From: DASVBJ01 sp036375895
GTDB taxonomy: Bacteria; Actinomycetota; Actinomycetes; JACCUZ01
Reading direction: 5' to 3'
Length of the DNA: 23,966 nt
Assembly: GCA_036375895.1 (NCBI GenBank)
Contig: DASVBJ010000045.1
Location: 1 to 23,966, forward strand
The notes below the pieces were generated by a model. The model did no database searches. It was not told the DNA's origin and was given only the letters and a program-made list of their open reading frames with translations. A program made the position numbers and the translations under genes. Below, in pieces: positions 17,723 through 23,966 of this stretch; within the stretch, counting starts at the first letter, position 1, and every line of letters starts with the position of its first letter.

Positions 17723-18520
17723 TCAGAACGGCGGCCACGGGATGCTGGGCCAGCCGTCGGACGGCATCGGGAAGGTCGCGTCGGAGAGCAGTCGCCGCAC
17801 CCGCCGGCGGGTGGCGGTGATCTCGCGCGGGGAGAGCAGCGGGGTCAGCTGCTGCGCCAGGTCGCCGTCGAGCAGGACCTGCAGCCGCTCGAGCACCTCG
17901 ATCTCCTCGGCGGAGAGTCGCTCCCCGGCCCAGCCCCAGAGCACCGTGCGCAGCTTGCCGTCGACGTGGAAGCACACGCCGTGGTCGACCCCGTGCACCG
18001 TGCCGTCCGGCAGCGGCAGGACGTGGCCGCCCTTGCGGTCGGCGTTGTTGACGACGGCGTCCAGCACCGCCATCCGGCGCAGCCGCGGGTCGTCCGCGTG
18101 GCCGAGCGCCACGGGCTCCCCGGACGACCCGAGCGCGTCCAGCACGTGCAGCCAGCCGTCGGGCAGCCGGCGCGGCGGGGCGACGTCGACGAGCTCCACC
18201 TGTGGGTCGACCTCGACCCAGAGCTGGCACATCCCCGTGCCGAAAGGCCCGTCCCGAAGCACCGTCGGAGGCACCACGCCCCAACCGGTCGCCTCGGAGA
18301 CCAGGAAGGTCGCGACCTCCCGCGCCGCGAGCGTCCCGTCCGGGAAGTCCCAGAGCGGCCGCTCCCCCGCCACCGGCTTGTAGACGCAGCTGGCCGCGAG
18401 GCCGTCCAGCGCGATCTCGCAGTAGAGGGTCGCGTTGGAGGCGTCGACCAGCCGCCCCTCGACCGTCAGGTCGCCGCGGCGCAGCAGGGTCAGCGCGCTG
18501 CTCACGTCGGTGCCGGTCAC
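17723..18520 (-). CDS. SCO1664-family PI3/4-kinase-like protein
   Basis: A 265-residue member of a family almost confined to actinobacteria, named after Streptomyces SCO1664 and distantly similar to phosphatidylinositol 3/4-kinases. Residues that fit a kinase fold are visible: Lys48 in CVYKP as the ATP-binding lysine, AAREVATFLV as the helix with Glu68, NNADRKGGH (158-166) as a catalytic loop with Asp161, and GVDHGVCF (177-184) with Asp179 as the metal ligand. These suggest an active phosphotransferase, but no substrate is known. It lies between mshC and the DUF3090 gene and belongs to the kinase-like / DUF3090 / phosphomutase-like trio. The GTG at 18520 is chosen over a TTG at 18586 because family proteins begin close to here and CAGACT, a one-off -10 box, lies 6 nt before it. 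Confidence 0.88.
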   Translation of the reverse strand: MTGTDVSSALTLLRRGDLTVEGRLVDASNATLYCEIALDGLAASCVYKPVAGERPLWDFPDGTLAAREVATFLVSEATGWGVVPPTVLRDGPFGTGMCQLWVEVDPQVELVDVAPPRRLPDGWLHVLDALGSSGEPVALGHADDPRLRRMAVLDAVVNNADRKGGHVLPLPDGTVHGVDHGVCFHVDGKLRTVLWGWAGERLSAEEIEVLERLQVLLDGDLAQQLTPLLSPREITATRRRVRRLLSDATFPMPSDGWPSIPWPPF

Positions 18521-18526
18521 CCTGAC

Positions 18527-18532
18527 AGTCTG
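18527..18532 (-). promoter_or_regulatory. Weak -10 box for SCO1664-type gene
   Basis: CAGACT on the minus strand, 6 nt before the GTG at 18520; it differs from TANNNT at the first base. No Shine-Dalgarno is present. Confidence 0.35.
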
Positions 18533-18544
18533 CCAACCCACGCC

Positions 18545-18624
18545 GTTGATCGCCCCCTCAAGATCAACTGGACGCGGACACACCAACTCCGCGGCGTGTC
18601 GGGTGCGGGAGCGTCCACTCGATC
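18545..18624. repeat. Cluster of nested inverted repeats (REP-like element)
   Basis: In the 139-bp gap upstream of the SCO1664-type gene, GTTGATC (18545-18551) and GATCAAC (18562-18568) form a perfect 7-bp stem with a 10-nt loop. GATCAACTGGACGC (18562-18575) is matched, with two differences in 14 positions, by the inverted copy ending the element at 18611-18624. Inside lies CGCGGA/TCCGCG (18573-18578 and 18588-18593). The ends with GATC and the nested symmetry look like an extragenic palindromic element, though it could also be a terminator for the DUF3090 transcript. Confidence 0.55.
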
Positions 18625-18659
18625 ATGGACGGAGGTACGGCGGCCGGGGGGCGCCGGGG

Positions 18660-19226
18660 TCAGCGGCGGTAGCCGTTGGCCCGGGGGCAGACGTGGCCGC
18701 CCGGGTCCAGCGGGTTGCCGCAGAACGGGCACGGCGGCCGGCCGGCGGCGACCACGGCGAGGGCCCGCTTGACGAAGGCGCGGGCCGCCGCCCCGGAGAT
18801 GCGGACGCGCAGCAGGGGCGGCCCGTCCTCCGACTCGTCGATGAGGGAGGTCTCCTCCTCCTCGTCCTCACCGTCGGTCAGGGCCTGGGCCTCGATGACC
18901 ACCTGCTCGGTGTCACCGTCCCAGGCCAAGGCCATCGTCCCGACCCGGAACTCCTCCTCGATCGGGCTCGCCAGGGGCTCGTTGTCGTCGATGTCGGCCG
19001 GTGCCACGGCCGGCACCGAGGTCTCGCCGCCGGTGCGTCGGACCACCTCGTCGAGGAGGGCGTCCACGCGCTCCGCGAGCACGGTGACCTGCTGCTTCTC
19101 GAGCGCGACGCTGGTCGTGCGGACCGCGTCGCTCGCCTGGAGGAAGAACGTGCGCTGCCCGGGCTCGCCGACCGTGCCGGCCACGAACCGGCGGGGAGGG
19201 TCGTACTCGAAGATGACGCGCGCCAT
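18660..19226 (-). CDS. DUF3090 protein with C-terminal zinc-ribbon motif
   Basis: A 188-residue DUF3090 protein, a family of unknown function found almost only in actinobacteria. It begins MARVIFEYDPPRRFVAGTVG and continues through GQRTFFLQA (24-32). An acidic patch EDEEEE lies near 120-125, and RISGAAARAFVKRA (142-155) follows. The end holds a short metal-binding motif: Cys166-x2-Cys169, His178 and Cys180 in CPFCGNPLDPGGHVCPRANGYR. It has the usual family length and is complete. It is the middle gene of the conserved trio, 10 nt downstream of the phosphatase and 139 nt upstream of the kinase-like gene. The start ATG has TAGGGT 7 nt upstream, and the TAG of that box is the stop codon of the phosphatase gene. 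I infer a partner or adaptor role for the two enzymes, but this is untested. Confidence 0.92.
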   Translation of the reverse strand: MARVIFEYDPPRRFVAGTVGEPGQRTFFLQASDAVRTTSVALEKQQVTVLAERVDALLDEVVRRTGGETSVPAVAPADIDDNEPLASPIEEEFRVGTMALAWDGDTEQVVIEAQALTDGEDEEEETSLIDESEDGPPLLRVRISGAAARAFVKRALAVVAAGRPPCPFCGNPLDPGGHVCPRANGYRR

Positions 19227-19233
19227 GGGCCAG

Positions 19234-19239
19234 ACCCTA
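19234..19239 (-). promoter_or_regulatory. -10 box for DUF3090 overlapping upstream stop codon
   Basis: TAGGGT on the minus strand, 7 nt before the DUF3090 ATG at 19226. Its first three bases are the TAG stop of the histidine phosphatase gene. Confidence 0.5.
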
Positions 19240-19956
19240 TGCCGTGCCGGGCGAACCGGTGGCGCTGCCGGCGCCGCCGCCGACCGCGGCGTCCGAGGAG
19301 GCCTTCCGCCGGTGCCGCGTGCCCTTGCGTGGCGCCAGGAAGGACAGGTCTCCCCCGCCGTCGTTGAGGCGCACGACGAAGGGCCGCAGCGGCGCGTAGC
19401 TGATGATGCTCACCGACCCGGGGTCGACCACGAGCCGCTGGAACTGGTCGAGGTGCATGCCGAGGGCGTCCGCCAGCACGGCCTTGATGACGTCTCCGTG
19501 CGAGACGACGACGTAGACCGCGTCGTCCCCGAGCCGGGCGTTCCAGTCCCGCACGGTCGTGACCGCGCGGGCCTGCATGTCGCGCATGGCCTCCCCGTCC
19601 TCGCCGGGGAAGGTCATGGCCGAGGGATGGCTCTGGACGACCTTCCACAGGGGGTCCTTGGCGAGCTTCTTCAGCTCGCGGCCCGACCACTCGCCGTACC
19701 GCACCTCCCCGATCCGCTCGTCGACGTGCCGCGCCACCCCGTCGCGCCCGGCGAGGAGCAGGTCGGCGGTCTCCTGGCAGCGCTGCAGCGGGCTCGTGAC
19801 GAGCGCGGTCACCGGCACCGCGGCGAGCCGGCCGGCCAGCGCCTCGACCTGGGCTCGGCCGGTGTCGTCGAGCGACACGCCCTCGGTCCAGCCGGCGAGG
19901 ACCCCGCTGTTGTTGGCGGTGGTGCGGCCGTGGCGGACGAGCAGGACGGTGGTCAC
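19237..19956 (-). CDS. Histidine phosphatase, MSMEG_4193-type putative phosphomutase
   Basis: A 239-residue protein of the histidine phosphatase (phosphoglycerate mutase-like) superfamily. It has the phosphohistidine motif LVRHGRT (His9), the arginine of SPLQRCQET (Arg59), Glu84 in GEVRYGEWSG and the second histidine in VVSHGD (His153), so the active site is complete. As I recall, the MSMEG_4193 subgroup is defined by its place in a three-gene actinobacterial system with a kinase-like protein and DUF3090, and that arrangement is exactly what follows here. It may act as a phosphatase or mutase on the product of the kinase-like protein. After residue 208 there is a basic then Gly/Ala/Ser-rich tail that looks disordered. 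The GTG start at 19956 has TAGAGT 8 nt upstream. Confidence 0.92.
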   Translation of the reverse strand: MTTVLLVRHGRTTANNSGVLAGWTEGVSLDDTGRAQVEALAGRLAAVPVTALVTSPLQRCQETADLLLAGRDGVARHVDERIGEVRYGEWSGRELKKLAKDPLWKVVQSHPSAMTFPGEDGEAMRDMQARAVTTVRDWNARLGDDAVYVVVSHGDVIKAVLADALGMHLDQFQRLVVDPGSVSIISYAPLRPFVVRLNDGGGDLSFLAPRKGTRHRRKASSDAAVGGGAGSATGSPGTA

Positions 19957-19964
19957 GTCCGGGC

Positions 19965-19970
19965 ACTCTA
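19965..19970 (-). promoter_or_regulatory. -10 box for leaderless histidine phosphatase gene
   Basis: TAGAGT on the minus strand, 8 nt before the GTG at 19956. Only 35 bp separate it from the oppositely directed corA box, so the two -35 regions would overlap. Confidence 0.55.
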
Positions 19971-20005
19971 CGTGGGCGGGTCGCGCCGCGCCCCGTCCGC
20001 GGGGC

Positions 20006-20011
20006 CACAAT
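20006..20011 (+). promoter_or_regulatory. -10 box for leaderless corA
   Basis: CACAAT followed by 6 nt and the GTG start at 20018. It differs from TATAAT at two positions (C for T, C for T) but keeps the A and final T. No Shine-Dalgarno is present. Confidence 0.5.
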
Positions 20012-20017
20012 GGCGGG

Positions 20018-20992
20018 GTGATCGTCGACTGCGCCGTGTACCGCCGAGGGGTCCGCGAGACCGCCGGGCCGGACATCGCTGACGCCCTCGCCGCGCTGCG
20101 GACGGAGGGCGACGGGTTCATCTGGCTGGGCATGCACGAGCCGACCTTCGACGAGCTGACCGAGGTCGCCGACAAGTTCAAGCTGCACCCGCTGGCGGTT
20201 GAGGACGCCGTCAAGGCACACCAGCGGCCCAAGGTCGAGGAGTACCAGGACTCGCTCTTCATCGTGATGAAGACCGTGCGCTACGTCGAGGAGACCCAGC
20301 AGATCGAGCTGGGTGACGTGATGCTCTTCGTCGGCGACGCGTTCGTCGTGACCGTCCGGCACGGGGAGGGCCGGGCGCTGTCCGAGATCCGGCACCGGCT
20401 CGAGAACGAACGGGAGATCCTCGACTGCGGACCGTCCGCCGTGGTGTACGCCGTGTGCGACCGCATCGTCGACGACTACACGGACATCGCCTTCGCGGTG
20501 GAGGAGGACATCGAAGAGGTCGAGGAGCGGGTCTTCTCGCCCGAGCGCACCAACAACGCGGGCCGCATCTACAACCTCAAGCGGGAGATCATCGAGTTCC
20601 GCCGGGCGGTGCGCCCCCTCGTCGAGCCGATGGCCAGGCTCGCCACCGGCCAGGTCGAGGAGATCCACGAGCGACTGCGCCCGTTCTTCCGCGACGTCGC
20701 CGACCACGCGGTGCGCGCCGCCGAGCAGGTCGACTCGTTCGACGACCTGCTGACGTCCGTGCTCAACGCCAACCTCGCCCAGGTCGCGGTGCAGCAGAAC
20801 AGCGACATGCGGCGCATCTCGGCCTGGGTCGCGATCTTGGCCGTCCCGACGATGATCGCCGGCGTCTACGGCATGAACTTCAACGACATGCCCGAGCTGC
20901 GCTGGCGCTTCGGCTACCCGATGGCGATCGGGTTGATGGCCGTGATCTGCACGGTGCTGTACCGGCTCTTCAAGCGCAGCGGCTGGCTCTGA
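20018..20992 (+). CDS. corA: CorA-family magnesium/cobalt transporter
   Basis: A 324-residue membrane channel for Mg2+ (and Co2+/Ni2+) of the CorA family, working as a pentamer. The cytoplasmic funnel domain spans about 1-255 with IWLGMHEPT near 35-43, HPLAVEDAV (57-65) and KVEEYQDSLFIVM (72-84). The long stalk helix follows from about 200. Two C-terminal membrane helices are at about 268-284 and 298-318, and the selectivity motif YGMNF (284-288) sits between them. It ends with a basic tail after the last helix. The start GTG at 20018 is set by CACAAT 6 nt before it. It is divergent from the histidine phosphatase gene with a 61-bp gap. The 181-bp region that follows leads into the M23 genes. 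Confidence 0.95.
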   Translation: MIVDCAVYRRGVRETAGPDIADALAALRTEGDGFIWLGMHEPTFDELTEVADKFKLHPLAVEDAVKAHQRPKVEEYQDSLFIVMKTVRYVEETQQIELGDVMLFVGDAFVVTVRHGEGRALSEIRHRLENEREILDCGPSAVVYAVCDRIVDDYTDIAFAVEEDIEEVEERVFSPERTNNAGRIYNLKREIIEFRRAVRPLVEPMARLATGQVEEIHERLRPFFRDVADHAVRAAEQVDSFDDLLTSVLNANLAQVAVQQNSDMRRISAWVAILAVPTMIAGVYGMNFNDMPELRWRFGYPMAIGLMAVICTVLYRLFKRSGWL

Positions 20993-21083
20993 GCCTCGGC
21001 CCTCGCCACCACCGGCCAGGCGGCGGGCAGTTCGTCCTTGTTTGCGCCCACCGTTCGGCCCGGATTCCGGGAAACCGGCACGA

Positions 21084-21101
21084 GCCGCCGGCACCGGCGG
21101 C
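21084..21101. terminator. GC hairpin between corA and the M23 genes
   Basis: GCCGCCGG (21084-21091) and CCGGCGGC (21094-21101) form a perfect 8-bp stem with a 2-nt loop, 92 nt after the corA stop and 72 nt before the first M23 start. It may end the corA transcript or lie in the M23 leader. TTGTTT at 21038-21043 is the only -35-like word in this gap, with a poor -10 (CGGATT) 17 nt later. Confidence 0.4.
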
Positions 21102-21159
21102 ACGATCGATCCGACGCGTCGCCTCGGGGGCGGGGTTCACGGCGCGGGACGCACGACCT

Positions 21160-21166
21160 GAGGTGG
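21160..21166 (+). promoter_or_regulatory. Shine-Dalgarno of first M23 gene
   Basis: GAGGTGG lies 7 nt before the ATG at 21174 and fixes that start, which also gives a good signal peptide. Confidence 0.65.
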
Positions 21167-21173
21167 GGCAGGT

Positions 21174-22493
21174 ATGCGCAGCAGGGTGGGGACGGTCGGC
21201 GCCGTCGTGAGCATGCTCGTGGCGGCGGCACTCGTCTCGGGGCCGTCGGCCGCCGCCGCGCCGACGCCCACCCCCACCCCGTCCGTCACGCCGGCCCCGG
21301 GCACCCCGGCGCCGACGCCTGGAGCCGGCCCGGACGCTGTCGACCACGCCGACGACGCGCACGCAGCGGCCGCCCTCGAGGCCGCCTCCAAGGCGCTGCA
21401 GTCGGCCGAGTCCGACCTCGCGCTGGCCCGCGGTGCGCTGGCGACGGCACGGGCCGAGCTGGCCGCCGCGCACGCCGCAGACGTGCGGGCCGAGACCGAC
21501 CTGCGGGCGTCGGTGCTGGCCGAGACGCGCGCGACGCAGGAGCTGGCCGACGTGCGAGCGCGCCTGAACGCGCACCGGCAGGACCTCGGGCGGCTCGCTC
21601 GCTCGGCGTACCAGACCAACGGGCCGTTCGGCGAGCTGGCGCTGGTGCTGGCGTCGGACAGCCCGGAGCAGATGGCCGATCGGCTCGCGTTCATGCAGAG
21701 CATCGCGAGCGCCGGCAACGCCGTGATCGCCGACCTCGGCGTGGCCCGGGCCGACCTCGAGAGCTCCCAGGCTCGGTTGGCGGCCGCCCGGCAGCGGCAG
21801 CAGACGCTGCGCGCCGCCGCTGCCGCCGCCCTGGCGGCGACCGCCGCGAAGGAGCAGGTCGCGACCCTGGCCGAGCAGCAGGTGCAGGTCGTCGTCGCGG
21901 CGCGGCGCGCGGCGGTGGCGGCGGCGCTCAAGGCCAAGAAGGAGGACGAGGCGCGCTACCGGGTGATGGTGGTGCAGTCGGGCCGCCTGGGCGAGCGCAT
22001 CCGCGAGCTGTCCGCCGAGCTGGCGCGCACGAAGCACCCGCCCCAGGGCACCGGGGAGATGGTCCGGCCCGGCACCGGCGCGCTCACGTCGCCGTTCGGC
22101 CCCCGGTTCCACCCGATCCTGCACTACGTCAAGATCCACACCGGACTCGATCTCGGCGTGGGCGACGGCATCTCGTACGCCGCGGACGACGGCGTCGTGA
22201 TCATCACGGAGTACAACGTCGCCTACGGCAACATGACCGTCATCGACCACGGCACCGTCGGCGGGCTGCACATGGCGACCCTGTACGCGCATCAGGCGGC
22301 GGTCGCCGTGAAGCCCGGGGACCGGGTCCGCAAGGGTCAGCCGATCGGCGCGATCGGCTCCACCGGCTACTCGACCGGCCCGCACCTGCACTTCGAGGTC
22401 CGGGTCGACGGCAAGCCGCTGGACCCCGCGCCGTTCCTCGAGGACGCCCCGCTGCCCACCGTGACCCCCACCCCGACGCCGTCGAGAACGTGA
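21174..22493 (+). CDS. Secreted M23 peptidoglycan endopeptidase with coiled coil (copy 1)
   Basis: A 439-residue exported peptidoglycan hydrolase. A signal peptide covers about 1-29 (hydrophobic 8-22, likely cleavage after an Ala-Ala-Ala run), followed by a Thr/Pro-rich spacer to about 52. Alanine-rich coiled coils span about 60-285. The C-terminal LytM/M23 zinc peptidase domain spans about 295-420. Its catalytic set is complete: His322 and Asp326 in HTGLDLG, His373 in YAHQ, and His404-x-His406 in HLHFE. The family cuts peptide cross-links in the cell wall, and the coiled coil plus M23 layout is like EnvC and related division hydrolases that are activated by membrane partners. A second copy with the same layout follows 55 nt downstream. 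The protein ends in a short Thr/Pro tail. Confidence 0.95.
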   Translation: MRSRVGTVGAVVSMLVAAALVSGPSAAAAPTPTPTPSVTPAPGTPAPTPGAGPDAVDHADDAHAAAALEAASKALQSAESDLALARGALATARAELAAAHAADVRAETDLRASVLAETRATQELADVRARLNAHRQDLGRLARSAYQTNGPFGELALVLASDSPEQMADRLAFMQSIASAGNAVIADLGVARADLESSQARLAAARQRQQTLRAAAAAALAATAAKEQVATLAEQQVQVVVAARRAAVAAALKAKKEDEARYRVMVVQSGRLGERIRELSAELARTKHPPQGTGEMVRPGTGALTSPFGPRFHPILHYVKIHTGLDLGVGDGISYAADDGVVIITEYNVAYGNMTVIDHGTVGGLHMATLYAHQAAVAVKPGDRVRKGQPIGAIGSTGYSTGPHLHFEVRVDGKPLDPAPFLEDAPLPTVTPTPTPSRT

Positions 22494-22513
22494 CCAAAAC
22501 CGGTCGAATCTCG

Positions 22514-22542
22514 TTTGCCGGTCATCAGGACAGGCAAAGGAG
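22514..22542 (+). promoter_or_regulatory. Inverted repeat overlapping Shine-Dalgarno region of second M23 gene
   Basis: TTTGCC (22514-22519) and GGCAAA (22533-22538) are perfect inverted copies with a 13-nt loop, directly beside GGAG (22539-22542), which lies 6 nt before the ATG at 22549. The stem could modulate ribosome access or serve as an operator. It lies in the 55-bp gap between the two M23 genes. Confidence 0.4.
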
Positions 22543-22548
22543 AAGGTC

Positions 22549-23964
22549 ATGCGGGGTCCGATCGTCATGGTGGGGGCTGCCGCCGCCGTGTCGGCCCTCG
22601 CCGTCACCGCGGTCGGCGGGGTCGCCGCGGCAGACCCGCTGGACCTGCCGACATTGCTTCCGTCGATCAGCACGACCCCGCTGCCGACCCTGACCACCTC
22701 GACCCCGCTGCCGCTCCCGACCTCGACGTCGGCCCCGTTGCCGCTGCCCAGCACCACGCTCACCGGCGGCAGCGGCGGTGGTGGTGGTGGCGGGACGGGC
22801 GGCTCGGGCGGCTCGGGCTCCGCGGCCGGCCCTTCGGGCACCGCGACCAGCCGCCCTGGCTCACCGGCGAGCACGGTGAAGCCGATGGTGGCGGGCCGGC
22901 CCGACGCCGTACGGGACCTGAAGGACGACGAGGCCAGCCCCGCGATGCGCCGGGCGAACGCGGAGTTCCTGAAGGCCGACGAGGCGATCCTCGCCGTCAC
23001 CCGCGCCCAGGCGCAGCTGCTCGCGCTCAAGATCGCCGCCCAGCGGCTCGCCGCCGACTACCGGGCGTTCGGGGCCGACATCGCCGGGACGAGGGCGCAG
23101 GCTGCCGACCTGCACCGGCGCCACGACGCGTCCTACCGCACCCTGGTCAGGTCGGCCCGGGCCGCCTACCAGAGCGGAGGGGCCGCGGGCGGGCTCGCCC
23201 TCGTGGGCTTCGGCGGGCTGGCCACCGGGGCGTCGAGCACCGAGCTGGCCCGCATCGTCGACCGGCTCGACACCTCGGCGACCCAGGCAGAGCTGCGCGT
23301 GGGGTGGCTGACCACCCGCCAGGCCGAGGTCAAAGCCGACTTCCTCCAGCTGTCCTCGAGGTACCGGGCGGCGGCGCGGACCCTGGCCGACGCCAACGCG
23401 CGGCTGCAGACCCTGGCCGCCCAGCGGGCGAGGGCCCTCGACGCGGTGCGGGCCGCCAGGGGCAGCGACCTCGCCCTGCACCGCACCCGGCTCGCCGAGT
23501 CGGGGCGCCTCGGAGCCCAGATCCGCGCGGCGGTCGCCGCGCTGGCGCGGGCCGGACGCACCGTGAACGGCACCGGTGACTTCGCCCGGCCCGGCAGGGG
23601 CAGCATCACGTCGCCGTACGGCATGCGCTACCACCCGATACTCCACTACCGGAAGCTGCACACCGGCACCGACTTCGGGCGCGCCGACGGCACGGCGTAC
23701 GCCGCCGACAACGGCCGGGTGCTGTTCACCATGGTCAGCAGGGCGTACGGCAACCTGACCGTCATCGACCACGGCGTCGTCGACGGCGAGCACGTCACCA
23801 CGCTCTACGCGCACCAGGCCAGGTTCCTCGTGCGGGAGGGACAGGTCGTGCGCAAGGGTCAGCCGATCGGTGTCATCGGCTCGACGGGCTACGCGACGGG
23901 CCCGCACCTGCACTTCGAGGTCCGCCTGGACGGTGCCGTCACGGACCCGATGGCCTGGCTCTGA
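22549..23964 (+). CDS. Secreted M23 peptidoglycan endopeptidase with coiled coil (copy 2)
   Basis: A 471-residue paralogue of the preceding gene with the same plan: signal peptide at about 1-28 ending in AAA-D, a Pro/Thr/Leu-rich stretch to 70, a glycine/serine linker (73-92), coiled coils at about 130-335, and an M23 domain at about 345-471. Catalytic residues are His371 and Asp375 in HTGTDFG, His422 in YAHQ and His453-x-His455 in HLHFE. The catalytic domains of the two copies are closely similar (YHPILHY, AYGNLTVIDHG, VRKGQPIG and the HLHFEVR end are shared almost word for word), while the linkers and coiled coils have diverged. This points to a tandem duplication followed by change of the targeting part. 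The stop lies 2 bases before the window end. Confidence 0.95.
   Translation: MRGPIVMVGAAAAVSALAVTAVGGVAAADPLDLPTLLPSISTTPLPTLTTSTPLPLPTSTSAPLPLPSTTLTGGSGGGGGGGTGGSGGSGSAAGPSGTATSRPGSPASTVKPMVAGRPDAVRDLKDDEASPAMRRANAEFLKADEAILAVTRAQAQLLALKIAAQRLAADYRAFGADIAGTRAQAADLHRRHDASYRTLVRSARAAYQSGGAAGGLALVGFGGLATGASSTELARIVDRLDTSATQAELRVGWLTTRQAEVKADFLQLSSRYRAAARTLADANARLQTLAAQRARALDAVRAARGSDLALHRTRLAESGRLGAQIRAAVAALARAGRTVNGTGDFARPGRGSITSPYGMRYHPILHYRKLHTGTDFGRADGTAYAADNGRVLFTMVSRAYGNLTVIDHGVVDGEHVTTLYAHQARFLVREGQVVRKGQPIGVIGSTGYATGPHLHFEVRLDGAVTDPMAWL
22764..22820 (+). repeat. Low-complexity Gly/Ser linker-coding tract
   Basis: A run of GGC/GGT and AGC/TCG codons encoding about 19 residues of almost only glycine and serine (residues 73-92 of the second M23 protein), including four consecutive GGT triplets. 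Such tracts are prone to length change by slippage. The first M23 protein has a Thr/Pro spacer in its place. Confidence 0.8.
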
Positions 23965-23966
23965 GC

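Noticed and set aside
18521..18586. TTG start at 18586 for the SCO1664-type protein
   Set aside because: It would run through the inverted-repeat region and add 22 residues with no similarity to the family; the GTG at 18520 with a box 6 nt upstream fits better.
20993..21173. Cyclic-di-AMP (ydaO) riboswitch upstream of the M23 genes, as often found before actinobacterial wall hydrolases
   Set aside because: The conserved words of that riboswitch (such as GACAGCTAACC and GGGGTGAAT) are not present on either strand; only simple GC hairpins are seen.

Overview
The window is one stretch of a very GC-rich actinobacterial chromosome. The sequence shows this through the Pup-proteasome genes (dop and the ARC/Mpa ATPase), the mycothiol ligase gene mshC, actinobacteria-restricted families (SCO1664-type, DUF3090), frequent GTG starts and many start codons lying directly behind a TANNNT box. 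From memory, the gene order dop - ARC/mpa - small membrane protein - trmI - RecB-like nuclease, then metH - PAC2 - mshC - SCO1664-type - DUF3090 - histidine phosphatase, follows the M. tuberculosis Rv2112c-Rv2135c region. This is therefore a conserved chromosomal backbone and not an island. I cannot name the genus. I find 20 protein genes, no RNA genes, no insertion sequences and no CRISPR. No gap between genes exceeds about 180 bases.

Layout. 1-964 (-): dop, cut by the window start. 1013-1956 (+): a VOC protein and a NUDIX hydrolase whose start and stop codons overlap, sitting between dop and its usual partner. 2117-6718 (-): M50 membrane protease with CBS domains, trmI, a single-pass membrane protein coupled to trmI, and the proteasomal ATPase. 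6788-7702 (+): RecB/Cas4-type nuclease. 7843-11177 (+): MacB-like ABC exporter (ATPase plus a large FtsX-type permease). 11220-15382 (-): cobalamin-dependent methionine synthase with a coupled HAD phosphatase. 15550-16404 (+): PAC2 protein. 16471-19956 (-): histidine phosphatase, DUF3090 protein, SCO1664-type kinase-like protein and mshC. 20018-20992 (+): CorA transporter. 21174-23964 (+): two tandem secreted M23 peptidases.

How the genes work together. Dop and ARC belong to pupylation and proteasomal degradation. MshC makes the cysteine-containing mycothiol precursor. The kinase-like / zinc-ribbon / phosphomutase-like trio beside mshC is a conserved actinobacterial module with no known substrate, and is the best candidate here for an undescribed system. 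MetH recycles homocysteine. The M23 pair and the ABC exporter act at the cell envelope.

Two non-coding features stand out. First, 11 of the 20 genes have a -10-like TANNNT (or close) hexamer ending 6-8 nt before the start codon and no Shine-Dalgarno, which is the signature of leaderless mRNA. Second, a nearly perfect 54-bp palindrome fills the gap between the convergent PAC2 and mshC genes. A second intergenic region, upstream of the SCO1664-type gene, carries an 80-bp cluster of inverted repeats resembling a dispersed palindromic element.
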